DNA of 64,000 nt, from the NCBI GenBank assembly GCA_003117195.1, contig BDSI01000064.1, positions 186,001 through 250,000 of the forward strand, given 5' to 3'. Positions within the stretch are counted from its first letter, which is position 1. Each line of letters begins with the position of its first letter. Made by a program: the position numbers and the translations under genes. The notes beneath the pieces were generated by a model. The model worked only from the letters and a program-made list of their open reading frames with translations. It did no database searches and was not told where the DNA came from. Of the stretch, positions 10,506 through 22,097 are shown piece after piece. The DNA is from Eudorina sp. 2006-703-Eu-15 (taxonomy: Eukaryota > Chlorophyta > Chlorophyceae > Chlamydomonadales > Volvocaceae).

Positions 10506-13500
10506 ACGGCCCCATCGCACATCTCGCACCACAGGGCGGGGGATCCCCCCGCCTGCATGCACCAACCCGTCCCTCACCCTGCCAGCCCTGATCCCGGAAC
10601 GAGCACCCATGTTGCTGTGCAGGTATTCGAATCTGAATATTTCAAATTCAAAACGTCAGATCGTTCAAGACGCCTGATCGCGGCCCGGCACGCTACCCGC
10701 TCAACAGCTGCCGTTGCATATAAAGAGCACAAACAGAGGTCACAAATGATTGCCGACACCGCCTCTCCTGCATGTAACAGTAGATTCATGGGCAACGCCT
10801 GGCAACGAGACGCGCGCGAACACGCAATCCTTCCGCCCGGCCCTGCCAGCTGCCACCTCCGCGGTAAAAAGCTGCCACCGACGCCTCCCCTAAGTCCCAC
10901 CGACGCCTCCCCTAAGTCCGCACCAAGTCCCCGCCACAGCCATTGCCACAAGGCGCTGGCTCCCGACGCTGACGCCGCCCCCACCCGAGATCACATTAAC
11001 TGTACTCTTATACATAAGGAGCAGGTGCGGGCTGGTAGTAGCCGTTCGGTGCAGCATACTGCGGCAGGTATGGCGGATGCGGCGAGCACGGCGCGCCATG
11101 TGCTGCGTACGGTGACTGGTTCTGGTAGTACGCCGCCGTCTGATCGTACGACGGCGCATGGGCCGGCGGCGCTGATGGATACGCGGGAGGGTGACCCGCG
11201 GGTGCCGCGTACGGCTGCATCGGCGGCGGCATCGGCGGCAGCCCCACTGTTAATTCGTACGATGCATTGTGAGCGGTTGGCTGCTGCTGCTGCTGCGGGT
11301 ATGGCGCAGGTGGCGGTGCCGCTGGCGGCGTCGGCATGGGCTCCGGCGGCCCAGCTGCAGGCGTTGGTGCAAGCAACCCCGCCGCCTCCGGCCTAAATCG
11401 CAGGTCGAACGTGTGCGACGAGACGCTCGGATAGAATGTCTGGCCGGGGCCATTCGCGGGTTGATGAAGCGGCTGGTCATGGTGATGGTGGTGCAACTGT
11501 GATGCGCCGTTGGCTGGAGCCATGGCGCTGCCGCTGACCTTGCCTTGGTGGCAGGGCAGCAGCTGGTGCGGCTGCGGTATGATGAGGCCGCAGGTGGGGG
11601 CGCAGCTGCGGGGCACAGAGCGGGTGGCGTGTGTGCGACCGACTTGGGACAATTACCACGTTCCAATGACAATGTTCCGTTCGTTGCCATACCGTCGTTG
11701 ACATGACAGTCGGTAAGAGGGGTAAGAGGGGTGAACCCGTTTGAATGCACCTCGCGCAACTGGAGGTTGCTTTCCCCAACACCCTGTTTGCAGGTGCCAG
11801 GGATCATCAAATCCGAATCCGTGAACCGCAAGCCATCCGCCGTACGCTCGTACCTGGGCACGTTGTCAGGCAGGCCACCCGCAGACACTAACCCCGCCGA
11901 AAGACCAGACCCCGCCGCCGAGGGCGCCAGCCCGGCTGCGGCGCCCAAGCTCCCAGCCGCCGCCGCTGTCGCCGCTATCCTTGTCTCGGCGGCGTTGGCC
12001 GCCGCCAACTGCGCCGCCGCGTCTTTGTTCACCTCGTTTTGCCGCGAATGGACCGAGTACAGATCCTCGGAGCTGTCAGCGCTGGGCGGTGTCAGCGTCT
12101 GCGAGCTGGCGGCGAGGGGCCGGTTCGTCGGTGTGAAGGTGAGGGTGACGTGGATGTGGCCTTGCTGGCGTCTGCTGAGGCGGCGGAACAGGGGGACCTG
12201 CGCGGGGGTATAGGAGGGGCCGGGGCGCGAGGCGCAAACGCAAGGCGCCGTGTGGTACGTACAGTGTCGTGTACGGCAGGTGCGAGTGAGGAGAGGAACG
12301 GGATATGGGTGTATTCAAAGGAATCGAGCTGGCATCTTGTAACAAAGGAGGTTATTGTTTGTTTGTTTGTTTTACGAGGGGTATGATTTTTTTGTTTTTT
12401 ATGGAAGGAATGAACGGAAAGGGGATGGAGAGGACGAACATGTGCAGCCCGGCATGACCTGGCGGCACGATGCGACTTGGGATTGGTGCAGCGCGGCGGA
12501 GATCGGCCGCCGGTCCAGACAAAGCCCCCTTCCGCGTCCCCAGTCCGGGCATCTCTTCGGATCCACACCCTGCAGGCTGGCCGCGGCCCGACCGGAGCCC
12601 ACCCAAGTCGCTTACGCGTACGTCCTGCCCTCGACCCGGGGTACTCCGCAGCGTCACGATCTCCACCTCGCCCTTGCCCACGCGGTCATCGGCTTTGACG
12701 GTGTCCTCGTCGTACACTCGGAGCTCAATCTTGGTCTCCTGGTCAACCTGCGGGGCGAGAGTGAATGTGGGCCGGTCAACGCGCGGTTATGGTCGAAGGT
12801 TAACGTTCGCGCCCACTCGGGCAGAGTGGGAGAGCGCAGGAATTGGTGGACATGTTGGAGGATTGCAGGAGCTGCCTCACGTGGCAGGGTCACGCACGGT
12901 CATATCGTCCGCCCGACCGCGCAGTGGGACGCCGCCTGTGATGCGACAACAGTTGCTGCTAAAGGACGTGCCATGACCTTGCACAATTATGGTCGTCCGG
13001 GCGAGACCAAGCGCTGTCGCGCACCTTGAAGGTGAAGGATTGGTTCCACACAGGGTCTGTGCCCCCGAAGTGATGCGTATTTGACCGGAACTCGACATTC
13101 CCGCATCTGCATTATTCGAAGCTCAAAATAATGAGAGGTATGAGGCCCCTGCTTTAAAAGCGGTATAGGACACTCGCCTTAATTTTACATACGGGTCTTG
13201 TTTCTTAAACCTGGAAGGATTATCATATAATTACATGTCAGAATCTTTCGTCATCATTCGTCCACAACAAGAGCTTCCCTCGACACGTTGACTGCTCTTA
13301 CCAGTCCTTGTCAACGAGATCGACGCCAGAATTTAAGCGCACAGTCACTTCGCCAGGCTCCAATCTGATTGCTGCCATGACCCTACGCCCTGTGCAATTG
13401 ACAGTTGCGTGTGCAAAATCTGATTTAGTTGCTCCAATCCCGGGCCGGTTCTTATTTCTCCTGACGGCTCGTAGTCTGAAGAGTCAGAAGAGTCATGTAT

Positions 13501-13700
13501 CCACGGCGCGGGCCCATCGGTTACGCCCGTACAGTTGCCGTCAACGCCATTGTCGATGAAGGTGGTGTGGTACCTATATTTTGAGGAAATGCGTAAATTA
13601 TTTGGTACTGACTTTCGTGGTTGGCTTCAACATGTATCTGCGATTGTAAGTAGGCATCAACGCAGCTGATACCTGAACCGCACTGCGCGACAACTTAATC
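10506..13700. repeat. Segmental duplication, copy A
   Basis: This segment matches 15030-22400 in the same orientation once insertions in the second copy are removed. Anchors shared by both: the GC-rich stretch with GGGCGGGGGATCCCCCCGCC at about 10536 and 15057, the C2 gene, and the far flank (TGAACCGCATTGCGCGACA-like) at about 13673 and 22382. Copy A is compact and its gene appears intact. Confidence 0.85.
11008..13378 (-). CDS. C2-domain protein with Ala-rich linker and Pro/Tyr/Gln-rich tail (SRC2-like), six exons
   Basis: Exons on the minus strand are 13378-13302, 13210-13178, 13106-13025, 12747-12616, 12197-11783 and 11642-11008. Reading phase is continuous and predicts 457 aa. Residues 1 to about 130 form one C2 domain: LVDKDW, then KKQDPYVKLR, then HHFGGTDPVWNQSFTF, then KIELRVYDEDTVKADDRVG, closing with GHIHVTLTFTP. 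Several aspartates that usually bind calcium are present. An Ala-rich middle follows, then a His/Pro/Gln/Tyr-rich tail with AYYQNQSPY. The layout matches plant SRC2-type proteins, which bind membranes and shuttle to vacuoles, but that role is inference. The intron after exon 2 begins GCGAGT, a GC-AG intron, and the same is true in copy B. The upstream ATG gives a normal C2 start. Confidence 0.78.
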
Positions 13701-13801
13701 CCTGAACTGGGCGCTGTGGCATATGGACCTGGCCATAATGATCAGAGACTGCGAAAAGAAGAGGATTCCGGACACCTCGGAAGGGTGTTACCAAGTACAA
13801 G

Positions 13802-14654
13802 ATGAATGAGAGGGATCAACGGTGTGTACCAGTATACCAGGTCAAGCCCCAGCAGGCCCCACCGCAGACACCTCCACACCTCAACGCCGCAAACAAAAAA
13901 CACACCGGGCCATGACAACACCCAGACAGACACCGAAGCAAGCAGAGGCGCACAGCGGGGCAACACTACCAAAGGGATAGGCACAGCAGAGGGCGGAATC
14001 CCCAGGAGTGGATAAAGCTAAGCACAGGGAAGGTCGCCCACACAGGCACCCCATTACCCAGCTACCACCACCCCTGAAGCACCCAGCGCTGCACCCTCTC
14101 GAGGTCTTGGAAGACCCACGCCACACTGCTAGTTTGCTCTGCCAACTCCGGTCCCGGCGATACAGTCGGACCCCCTATGGCATAAATAAGTCGGTTACCG
14201 ACCCCCCGGTTACCGACCTCTTCAGGTCGGTAACCGAACCGCCCGGTAACCGAGCCGACGGGTAATCGACCCGGAACCGACCCAATCCCGAAACCCCGTT
14301 AACATCCCAAAGCCCCGTAAACGAGCCCCCCATGGCCAGTAACTGCAACGATACGGCTGGGGTACTGGGTAGGAAAGTAGCATCCAAAATGTTACAGTTG
14401 CGTTGTGTATAGGGGCCTGTCCACACTGCCGACACCCAGTCTTGCAGCCCTGTCCACGTTGTCAACACCCAGTCATGCGGCCCTGCCCAGGGGGTGTTTT
14501 ATGCCATAGGGACCCTGACCAGGTGCTGACCGCCGCAGGGCGGCCGCCATGAAGCGGCGGCCAGTCTCCATGGCCGCGATCGCCGCCAACACCACCACAT
14601 CCCAGACACATTGCTCCGCTGGTGGCGGGGGTTCTGCCAGCCAGACATGCGACA
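13802..14654 (-). mobile_element. 5'-truncated LINE copy (family B), minus orientation
   Basis: Read on the minus strand it begins in the C-terminal part of a LINE ORF2 (HVWLAEPPPPAEQCVWDVVV), continues through a 3' UTR shared with the copy at 55790-57155, and ends in an ATTCATC-type tail next to 13802. Frames are broken. It sits between the two halves of the segmental duplication. Confidence 0.75.
14206..14239. other. Perfect hairpin inside the LINE copy
   Basis: CGGTTACCGACCT is followed by CTTC and then by its exact complement AGGTCGGTAACCG. Further copies of GGTTACCGA and GGTAACCGA lie within 60 bp on both sides, so this is a cluster of short inverted repeats. Function unknown. Confidence 0.7.
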
Positions 14655-15029
14655 AGATGTTCAGGGCACCTTCGGGTGGCAGCTGTTGCTGATGTTGCTG
14701 GTGCTGTGGATGCTGCGGCGGGTTCTGGTGCTGGTCCTGCTGCGTCCGCCACTCGATGCACCAGGCGCACCTGCGTGATGTCGACCGACCGACCCGCGGG
14801 TCACGCCGTCAGTGTATGACCCTCCAAGAACCGGGACCCTGGGCTCGACATTCCAGATCCGGGACCCGGGACCCAACATCAAATGACCATCCGCACCGGT
14901 CGTCGGGCTGAGCAAGTGCGACTGAAACAGATGGATGCGCATGTGTGTGTTCAGGCGCGTCGTAGTCGAAATAGACCGACAAAACATGCTTGGCGCCCAA
15001 TGATCTGACGGGGCGTTATGACGGCACCA
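14655..15029. other. Intergenic spacer before duplication copy B
   Basis: No coding or repeat feature recognised apart from short GGACCC-type repeats near 14830-14870. Confidence 0.4.
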
Positions 15030-15293
15030 CGGCTTATCGCACATCTCGCACCACAGGGCGGGGGATCCCCCCGCCTGCATGCACCAACCCGTCCCTCACC
15101 CTGCCAGCCCTGATCCCGGAACGAGCACCCATGTTGCTGTACAGATATTCAAATCTGAATATTTCAAATTCAAAACGTCAGATCATCCAAAACGCCTGAT
15201 CGCGGCCCGGCACGTTACAAGCTCAACAGCTGCTGCTACTAAAAGAACCCAAACAGATGTCAAAAATGATTGCCGACACCGCCCCTCCTGTAT

Positions 15294-15519
15294 AAGTAAG
15301 TAACCGTTATAAGGTGGACCCGTATCCCGACCGGGTGTTCCAACGGGCCCAGATAGCTCGTAGGTGCCTCGTCTCATCAACCCCTACCAAGGACTGCGCA
15401 CCCATCCTCCATCACCCGCGGGAGGGTCACGCAGCCATACCGGCCACTACACCAGGTTACCAGCGCGCCAGAATTGCCTCTCCTGGAAACCGCGCCAGAC
15501 CCGCCTAATCACACGGCGG
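15294..15519 (-). mobile_element. Family C retroelement fragment with target-site duplication
   Basis: 226 bp present only in copy B, flanked by TCCTGTAT at 15286-15293 and 15520-15527. Read on the minus strand it matches 3062-3290 and ends in TATAACGG plus a (TTAC)n tail. Copy A keeps the uninterrupted site, which proves insertion. Confidence 0.85.
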
Positions 15520-15820
15520 TCCTGTATGTGACAGTTGATTAACGGGCAACGAGATGCGCGTGAACACGCGATCCTTCCGCGCGGCCCTGCCACCTCCGCG
15601 GTAAAGAGCTGCCACCGACCCCCCCTTTGTTCGCACCAAGTCCTCGCCACTGCCATTGCCACAAGGCGCTGGCTCCCGACGCTGACGCCGCCCCCACCCA
15701 GCACTCCGCGCTGACCATTCCGCTCCAACAGCAGCAGCGGTAAGATGAAATCAACCTCACATCCCGAGATCACATTAACTGGTACTCTTACACATAAGGA
15801 GCAGGGGCGGGCTGGTAGCA

Positions 15821-16692
15821 TTATTATTAAGAATTATTAAGGATGTTACAGCGGCCCCCGCGGGGTCATCGGCGACAGCCGAAGCTTCCTCACCATACAC
15901 TGCCTAAACGAAAGTGCGTCCCCATGGCGCACCGGACAGGCTCCACAAGCGCACCGAAACACTCCCCCGGTCCACACTACCAGGGAACCACCCCGTTCCG
16001 GAGAACCAACCCCGGCTAGGGATAAAGCCCGCTCGGGGGGAGTTAGCCACCAGGGCGCCCCTATTAGCCCCAACCAAGGCGGGGTCACGTCTCCAGCGGT
16101 GGCCCGAAGTCTTGGAGAGCCACGGGGGCTCGCGAGCCACCATCAGGGGCCTGCCCGTACGGTCCCACAGGGCCGAAAAACCCGCCCAATCCTATCAATG
16201 GCGCCAACGTCGACCCACTACCACTCAACGCCCACAGGGCTTCGGTTAACTACCGTGGCCGGACGGCACGGCACATAAGACGATCATCCTGCACCTTCAA
16301 GATGGGGTGGGTAGCCCCCACCGCTGACCACCCCTTCCTCGGTACTCCCAGCTCTGTGAAGTCGTAGAGCCGGCTCCAAAACTCCGCCACTGCCCGCCAG
16401 GCGGCCAGCCCTTCAGCATCCGCCGGTGGCCTAGGGGTACCGTCCGCTTTCCTGGACCTGGCGGCCCCCATCACTCGCCGGCCCGTTTCGATGGCACTGG
16501 TTGTCGCCAAGGCGACGACGTCCCATATGCGATGTTGCACTCCCGTGGGGAGGAAGGCGAGCCACACATGCTGTCTTTGATATCTCTCCCCTATCCGTGC
16601 CTCGATCTGCGCGGGGAGCCGTCAAGCCCATGATTGGCTCGAATCCGGGTATCCCTCCGTGCAGGAACTCCAGCAGGATTCGTCGCCAGGGT
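15821..16692 (-). mobile_element. 5'-truncated LINE (family B) in the last exon of the copy-B gene
   Basis: Minus-strand frames encode the end of a LINE ORF2 (AEFWSRLYDFTELGVP, then KGWSAVGATHPILK), then a 3' UTR and the terminus GCTGTAACATCCTTAATAAT next to 15821. TGGTAG is found on both sides (15813-15818 and about 16690-16695), a likely 6-bp target duplication. Its 3' 260 bp form an inverted repeat with 19620-19890. Confidence 0.8.
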
Positions 16693-16734
16693 GCGTTTGG
16701 TAGTAGCCGTTCGGTGCACCAAAACTATGCTCGT

Positions 16735-17046
16735 ACGGCGGCTGGTTCTGGGGGTACGCCGCCGTCTGATCGTACGGCGGCTGGTTCTGGGGATACGCCG
16801 CCGTCTGATCGTACGGCGGCTGGTTCTGGGGGTACGCCGCCGTCTGATCGTACGGCGGCTGGTTCTGGGGGTACGCCGCCGTCTGATCGTACGGTGGATG
16901 GTTCTGGGGGTACGCCGCCGTCTGATCGTACGGCGGCTGGTTCTGGGGATACGCCGCCGTCTGATCGTACGGCGGCTGGTTCTGGGGGTACGCCGCCGTC
17001 TGATCGTACGGCGGCTGGTTCTGGGGATACGCCGCCGTCTGATCGT
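16735..17046 (-). repeat. 39-bp coding minisatellite, about 8 copies
   Basis: The unit encodes YDQTAAYPQNQPP on the minus strand within the tail of the copy-B C2 protein. Copy A has only one unit (YDQTAAYYQNQSP). Units differ by few substitutions (Q/H at one site), indicating recent expansion that kept the frame. Confidence 0.9.
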
Positions 17047-18446
17047 GGTACGGATCCGCGGGTGGATGACCCACAGGTACTGCGTATGGCTGCATTAGCG
17101 GTAGCATTGGCGGCAGCCCCACTGTTAATTCGTACGATGCATTGTAAGTGGTTGGCCGCTGCTGCTGCAAGTTTGGCACACGTGGCGGCCCCGCTGGCGG
17201 CGTCGGCATGGGCCCCGGCGGCCTCGCTGGCGGCGTCGGCAGGGGCCCCGGCGGCCCCGCTGGCGGCAAGGATGCCTGCCCGGGGCCATTCGCGGGTTGA
17301 TGAAGCGGCTGGTGGTGGTGACGCTGGTGATCGTGGTGCAGCTGTGCTGCTCCGCTGGCTGGGGCCATAGCGCTGCCGCAGACATTGCCTTGGTGGCAGG
17401 GCAGCCGCTGGTGCGGCTGCGGGGTGATGAGGCCGCCGGTGGGGTTGCAGCTGCGGGGCACAGAGCGGGTGGCGGGTGTGCGACCGACTTGGGACAATTG
17501 CCACGTTTCAATGACAAGGTTCCGTTCGCTGCCATAGTGGACACGACAGTCGGTATGAGGGCTGAAACGGGCTGAACCCGTTTGAATGCACCTCACGCAA
17601 CTAGAGGTTTCATTCCTCAACACCACGTTTGCAGGTGCCAGGGGTCATCAAAGGCCTCGGGGCAGCAACCGAACCTCGACGTCGTGGTGCTCCCGGTTGT
17701 AGGGGCGGTCGACGAGTTGGGCAAAGCCGTGATGGGCGAGGGTCAGGACGTCGCAGGGCTGAGGATTGTTCACCGCGCCACCGCGCTTGACCTCCCCTTC
17801 ACAAACCCAGGAAGGGACGCTGAGCTGGACTGGAGGGCGCACGGGGAAAAGGTGAAAGAGCGCTTTCAGGCGTTATCGAGATTAGCCTTGACGATATTCG
17901 GAAGGGCATCGTCAGCGGCAGCGTATGGACTGCAGCGAGTGACGTGGCACATGGAGCACGGCGGATTACCCCCTCAGAGAGAGTGCGGCCTGGGCGAAGT
18001 TGGCTGGCGGCTCGCTTAATCGATAGAGGACTCGGTCCCGACGACACAGAACGGAGGGCAACCGGGGTTCCAAAATCGCTGTTGGCAGGGCACGCGACGG
18101 GAGGAGGGTTTGGGGCCCTACCGGTGCTGGAGCATGCGTGGGCCAGATGGGCCGGGTGGGCGGTTCGGGCTCAAGGGCGGGGCGGGCGCCCCCTGGCGAC
18201 TTCGACTTCTGCTTGAGTTCCTGCGCGGAGCGATACCAGCAGGCTTCGAACCAATTATGGCCTTGCCGGCGCCCCACGAGGGACCATGGCTAAACTGTCC
18301 CGGGCTGCCGGCGGGTGTGACTCCGGAGGTTAGCAAGGGCGCTGAGTGCCCTCCCGCCGGTGCTAGATGTCGATGCGGACCCCCTAACCCACAGGGGGCT
18401 GGTGCTGGAATGCACCGCTGTGGGTAATCCACTGCTACCACAAGGG

Positions 18447-18510
18447 TTCCGAGCTATATGGGCCCGTCCGAACACCCGGCGGTCGGGATACGGGTCCACC
18501 TTGTAACGGT
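18447..18510 (+). repeat. Family C 3'-end remnant nested in the LINE
   Basis: GAGCTATATGGGCCCGTC, then CGGGATACGGGTCCACC, then TTGTAACGGTTGCA matches the ends at 3232-3297, 15294-15355 and 22651-22712, with a few substitutions. Confidence 0.7.
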
Positions 18511-19298
18511 TGCAAAAGGGTTGCAAGAAGGCGAGAGACCCGGGGATCGATCGAACATAGGCATGGTGCCCTGGCCAGATGCCTGTCGTTGAGGACCATT
18601 GGGCATGCAGTTCCGAGCTATGTCCCGGCTCCGGGACACGAATGACGGGTGGGGGAGGAGTGCGGACGCGACCTCCCCCCCCCCCGGTGTGCCCGGGTTC
18701 GTCCTTCGGGTTTATTTCTTTTGTCAATTTACCACCCCCCCCGACCGCCCGCACCCAGCGACGGTGTCGTCGGTGGAGGGCAGGGTGTTGTTGGGGAGTG
18801 CTTGGGGATGGGAGCCGACGGGTGGCAGGAGTGGGAACCGGTGGAGGCAGAGTGAGGCGGCCCCAGAGGCGCTCCGACGAGACATCCCATTGGGGTGGTG
18901 GGAGGTTGCCGAGGGGGCCCTGAGGCCCACCGAGGCGACCCCCCCCCGGGGAGAGAGGAAGTCACGGAAATGCTGTTGAGGCGCACGGGGTGGAGGCTGC
19001 AAAACGGCCTCTAGGTGGCACTCCACGAGTACACGGGGCGGCGGTGGCCCCTTTCATTATTAAGGATGTTACGAAGGCCCCTTGTGGATGCGGGACATAC
19101 CCCGGCGCCGGGGCGGTGCGGCCAACGCCCAGGCAACGCCATTTTTGGGGCTGCGCGGTGGCCCTAGCGGTTGTCGCGCAGATCGAGGCACGGCTAGGGG
19201 TGAGCCTTCAAAGGCACCAGGTGTGGCTCGCAATGCCCCCCGTGTGCAACAGTGCGTCTGGGACGTCGTCGTCTTGGCGACAACCAGTGCCATGGAAA

Positions 19299-19352
19299 CA
19301 GTGTTGCTATCTTAAATGAATAATATTTATACTTTGGAAGATAGCAAAACTG
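19299..19352. mobile_element. 54-bp hAT-like MITE
   Basis: Begins CAGTGTTGCTATCTT and ends AAGATAGCAAAACTG, a 15-bp terminal inverted repeat with one mismatch. It is flanked by the 8-bp duplication CATGGAAA (19291-19298 and 19353-19360). An 8-bp duplication fits hAT transposases. The interior is only about 24 bp of AT-rich sequence. The same termini bound the 507-bp element at 37026. Confidence 0.88.
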
Positions 19353-22097
19353 CATGGAAACGAGCCGACGAGCGATGAGGGCCGCCAGGTCCAGGAACGC
19401 GGACGGTACCCCTAGGCCGTCATTGAATGTTGAAGGGCTAGCCGCCCGGCGGGGGCAGTGGCGGACTTTTGGAGCCGGCTCTACGACTTCGCAGAGCTGG
19501 GAATCCCAATGAAGGGGTGGTCAGCTGTGAGGGCTACACACACCATCTTGAAGGTGCAGGACGGTCGTCTTGTGTGCCGTGGCCCGGTTGCGTCAGGCCA
19601 GGGTTCTTAGCCGAAGCCTAGTGGGCGTTCAGTAGTAATGGGCCACGGGTGGACGGGGCACTGACCCTAGTGGCTAACTCCCCCTGAGCGGGCTTTATCC
19701 CTAGCCGGGGTTGGTTCTCCGGAACGGGTTGGTTCCCTGGTAGTGTGGGCCCGGGGAGTGTTTCGGTGCAGTTGGGGAGCCTGTCCGGTGCGCCATGGGG
19801 GCGCAAGTTCGTTTACGGTGAGGAAGCTTCGGCTGTCGCCGTTGACTGTCCACCGATGGCCCCGCGGGATCCGCTGTAACATCCTTAATAATTATATCCG
19901 AATCCGTGAACCACAAGCCATCCGCCGTACGCTCGTACCTGGGCACGTTGTCAGGCAGGCCGCCCGGCGACACCAACCCCGCCGAAAGACCAGAACCCGC
20001 CGCCGAGGGCGCCAGCCCGCCGGCAGTGCCCAAGTTCCCAGCCGCCGCCGCTGCCGCCGCTTTCCTTGTCTCGGCGGCGTTGGCGGCGGCCCACTGCGCC
20101 GCCGCGTCCTTGTTCGCCTCGTTCTGCCACGAATTGGCCCAGTACAGGCCCTCGGAGCTGGCGGCGCGGGGCGGTGTCAGCGTCTGCGAGCTGGCGGCGA
20201 GCGGCCGGTTCGTCGGTGTGAAGGTGAGGGTCAGGTGGATGTGACCTTTCTGGCGTCCGCTTTCGCGGAACAGGGGGACCTGCGCGCGCGGGGGGATGGG
20301 AGGGGCCGGGGCGCGAGGCGGGTGGCGCGAGGCGCAAACACACAGGCGCCGTGCGGTACGTACGGTGTCGTGTACGGCAGTTGCGAGTGCGGAGAGGAGA
20401 AACTGGATATTGGTTTATTCATAGGAATTAAGCTGTCACGCAATAACGAAAAGGGTTTTTGTTTGTTTGTTTATTTCCAAGGGGAGCATGGTTCGCTTGT
20501 TTTTCAACGGGAAAGGGATGGGCGAGGGCTAGGGGCGAACATGTGCAGCCCGGCATGACCTGGCGGCACGATGCGACTTGGGATTGGTGCAGCGCGGCGG
20601 AGATCGGCCGCCGGTCCAGACAAAGCCCCCTTCCGAGTCCGGGGATCTCTTCGCCTAGACCCCGAGTCCGCCCTGCCCGGCAATCCACACCCCGCAGGCT
20701 GGCCGCGGCCCGGCCGGACCCCACCCAAGTCGCTTACGCGTACGTCCTGCCCTCGACCCGGGGTACTCCGCAGCGTCACGATCTGGACCTCGCCATAGCC
20801 CACGTGATCATGGCGTTTAAAGCTGTCCTCGTCGTACACTCGGAGCTCAATCTTGGTCTCCTGGTCAACCTGCGGGGCGAGGGGGAAGGAGACGACAGCC
20901 ATGGTGATCTTGCTCGGTCAACGCGCACCGTCCCAGCGACTGGTTCCCGACGTGCTGCGTCCGAGCGGTTATGGTCGAAGGTTGACGTTCGCGCCCACTC
21001 GGGCAGAATGGGAGAGCGAGCGAAGGAGTGGGAGGAACAGTGTCAGACACAAGACCATGTAATATGCCGACTTACAGTATATACCCGGCCTACAAAAGTA
21101 CAGACGAATGGGTGGAGATGCTGGAGGGTTGCAGCTGGAGCCACATGGACGTTACGGGGTCTCCTCCCGACCGCGGAGTGGGACGCCGGCCGTGATACTG
21201 CCAACGGACGTGCACCATGATGGTCGTCCGAGGGGGATCAGGCGCTGTCGCGCACCTTGAAGGTGAAGGATTGGTTCCACACAGGGTTCGTGCCCCCGCG
21301 GTGATGCGTTTTTGACTGGAACTCGACATTTCCGCATCTGCATTGTTCGATGCCCAAACAAGCAATTAACCCGTGAGAGGTATGAGGCCCCGGCTTTTAG
21401 CGCGGTGTAGGTGACTCGCCTTAGTTTTGCATACGGGTCTTGTTTCTTCCACCTGGCGGCGAGAAATCGCCGAGCGAGCTTTCGTCATCATTCGTCCACA
21501 ACAAGAGCTTCCCTCGACACGCAATCATGTTGACTGCTCTTACCAGTCCATGTTAACGAGATCGACACCAGAATTCAAGCGCACAGTCACTTCACCAGGC
21601 TCCAATCTGATTGCTGCCATGACCCTACGCTCTACGTTTGCGTGTGCAAAAAATCTGGTTTGGTTGATGTTATTCCGGGCAGGTTCTTATTCATCCCGAC
21701 GGCTCACAGTATCGACTGCGCGGGCCCCTGATGGCGGGCGTTGGTATGCCCGTGCTTGCCGTACAATTGCCGTCAAAGCCAGCCGGCCTCGCCTAAATTA
21801 CTTCGTGCCTGGGCCCTCGTCGGGGTTATCTCGCGGACAATCTATTCCGGCACACGCCAAACCATTTTTACAATCATTGTAACGTAAAGGCCATGGGCTC
21901 GCTGTGGGCGTAATACGTTTGAATTGTTGATGCAAGCGCGCGGTCTTGCAATGCTGCAACCCTGGCCGCAACATGACGGGAGAGTCACCTCGCATAATTT
22001 TATAAGGTGGCATGTTGACGTGAAATAGCAAGAGCTCTGGAAAACGCCAGCTTGCCAGGTAGGGGTGATGAAGATTGTTGTATTTTTAAATTATTGG

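Larger units (their letters stand above)
17653..19896 (+). mobile_element. 5'-truncated LINE (family B) in exon 5 of the copy-B gene
   Basis: Plus-strand frames show ORF2 parts in order. First comes the end of the RT region (LALTIFGRASSAAAYGLQRV). Then EREEVTEMLLRRTGWRLQN. Then a C-x-C/H-x-x-x-C zinc-binding segment (CGCGTYPG, RHFWGC). The C-terminal part and the 3' UTR follow. It ends in GCTGTAACATCCTTAATAATTATA. Stops and frameshifts are frequent, so it is dead. A family C 3' end (about 18447-18510) and a 54-bp MITE (19299) are nested inside. No clear target duplication was found. Confidence 0.8.
15788..21620 (-). pseudogene. Second C2-domain (SRC2-like) gene, broken by two LINE insertions
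   Basis: Exons equivalent to copy A are at 21620-21544, 21452-21420, 21337-21256, 20869-20738, 20279-19897 plus 17652-17630 (exon 5, split), and 17487-16693 plus 15820-15788 (exon 6, split). Sizes and phases of exons 1-4 are identical to copy A and the GC-AG donor is conserved. The C2 domain still reads well. Exon 5 is interrupted after ...FTDSD by a 2.2-kb LINE, and exon 6 is interrupted about ten codons before the stop by a 0.87-kb LINE. Each insertion brings stops, so a normal product is unlikely unless the elements are spliced out. The tail differs from copy A by an expansion of a 13-residue repeat (16735-17046). A truncated C2 protein could still be made. Confidence 0.8.

Noticed and set aside
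10107..11396. 429-codon open frame on the plus strand
   Set aside because: It overlaps the last exon of the C2 gene on the other strand, where the protein is conserved between paralogues. The plus frame is a shadow.
16501..17370. Long plus-strand frame with SGGTPPSDRTAAG repeats
   Set aside because: It is the complement of the 39-bp coding repeat of the C2 paralogue. The other strand gives the frame shared with copy A.
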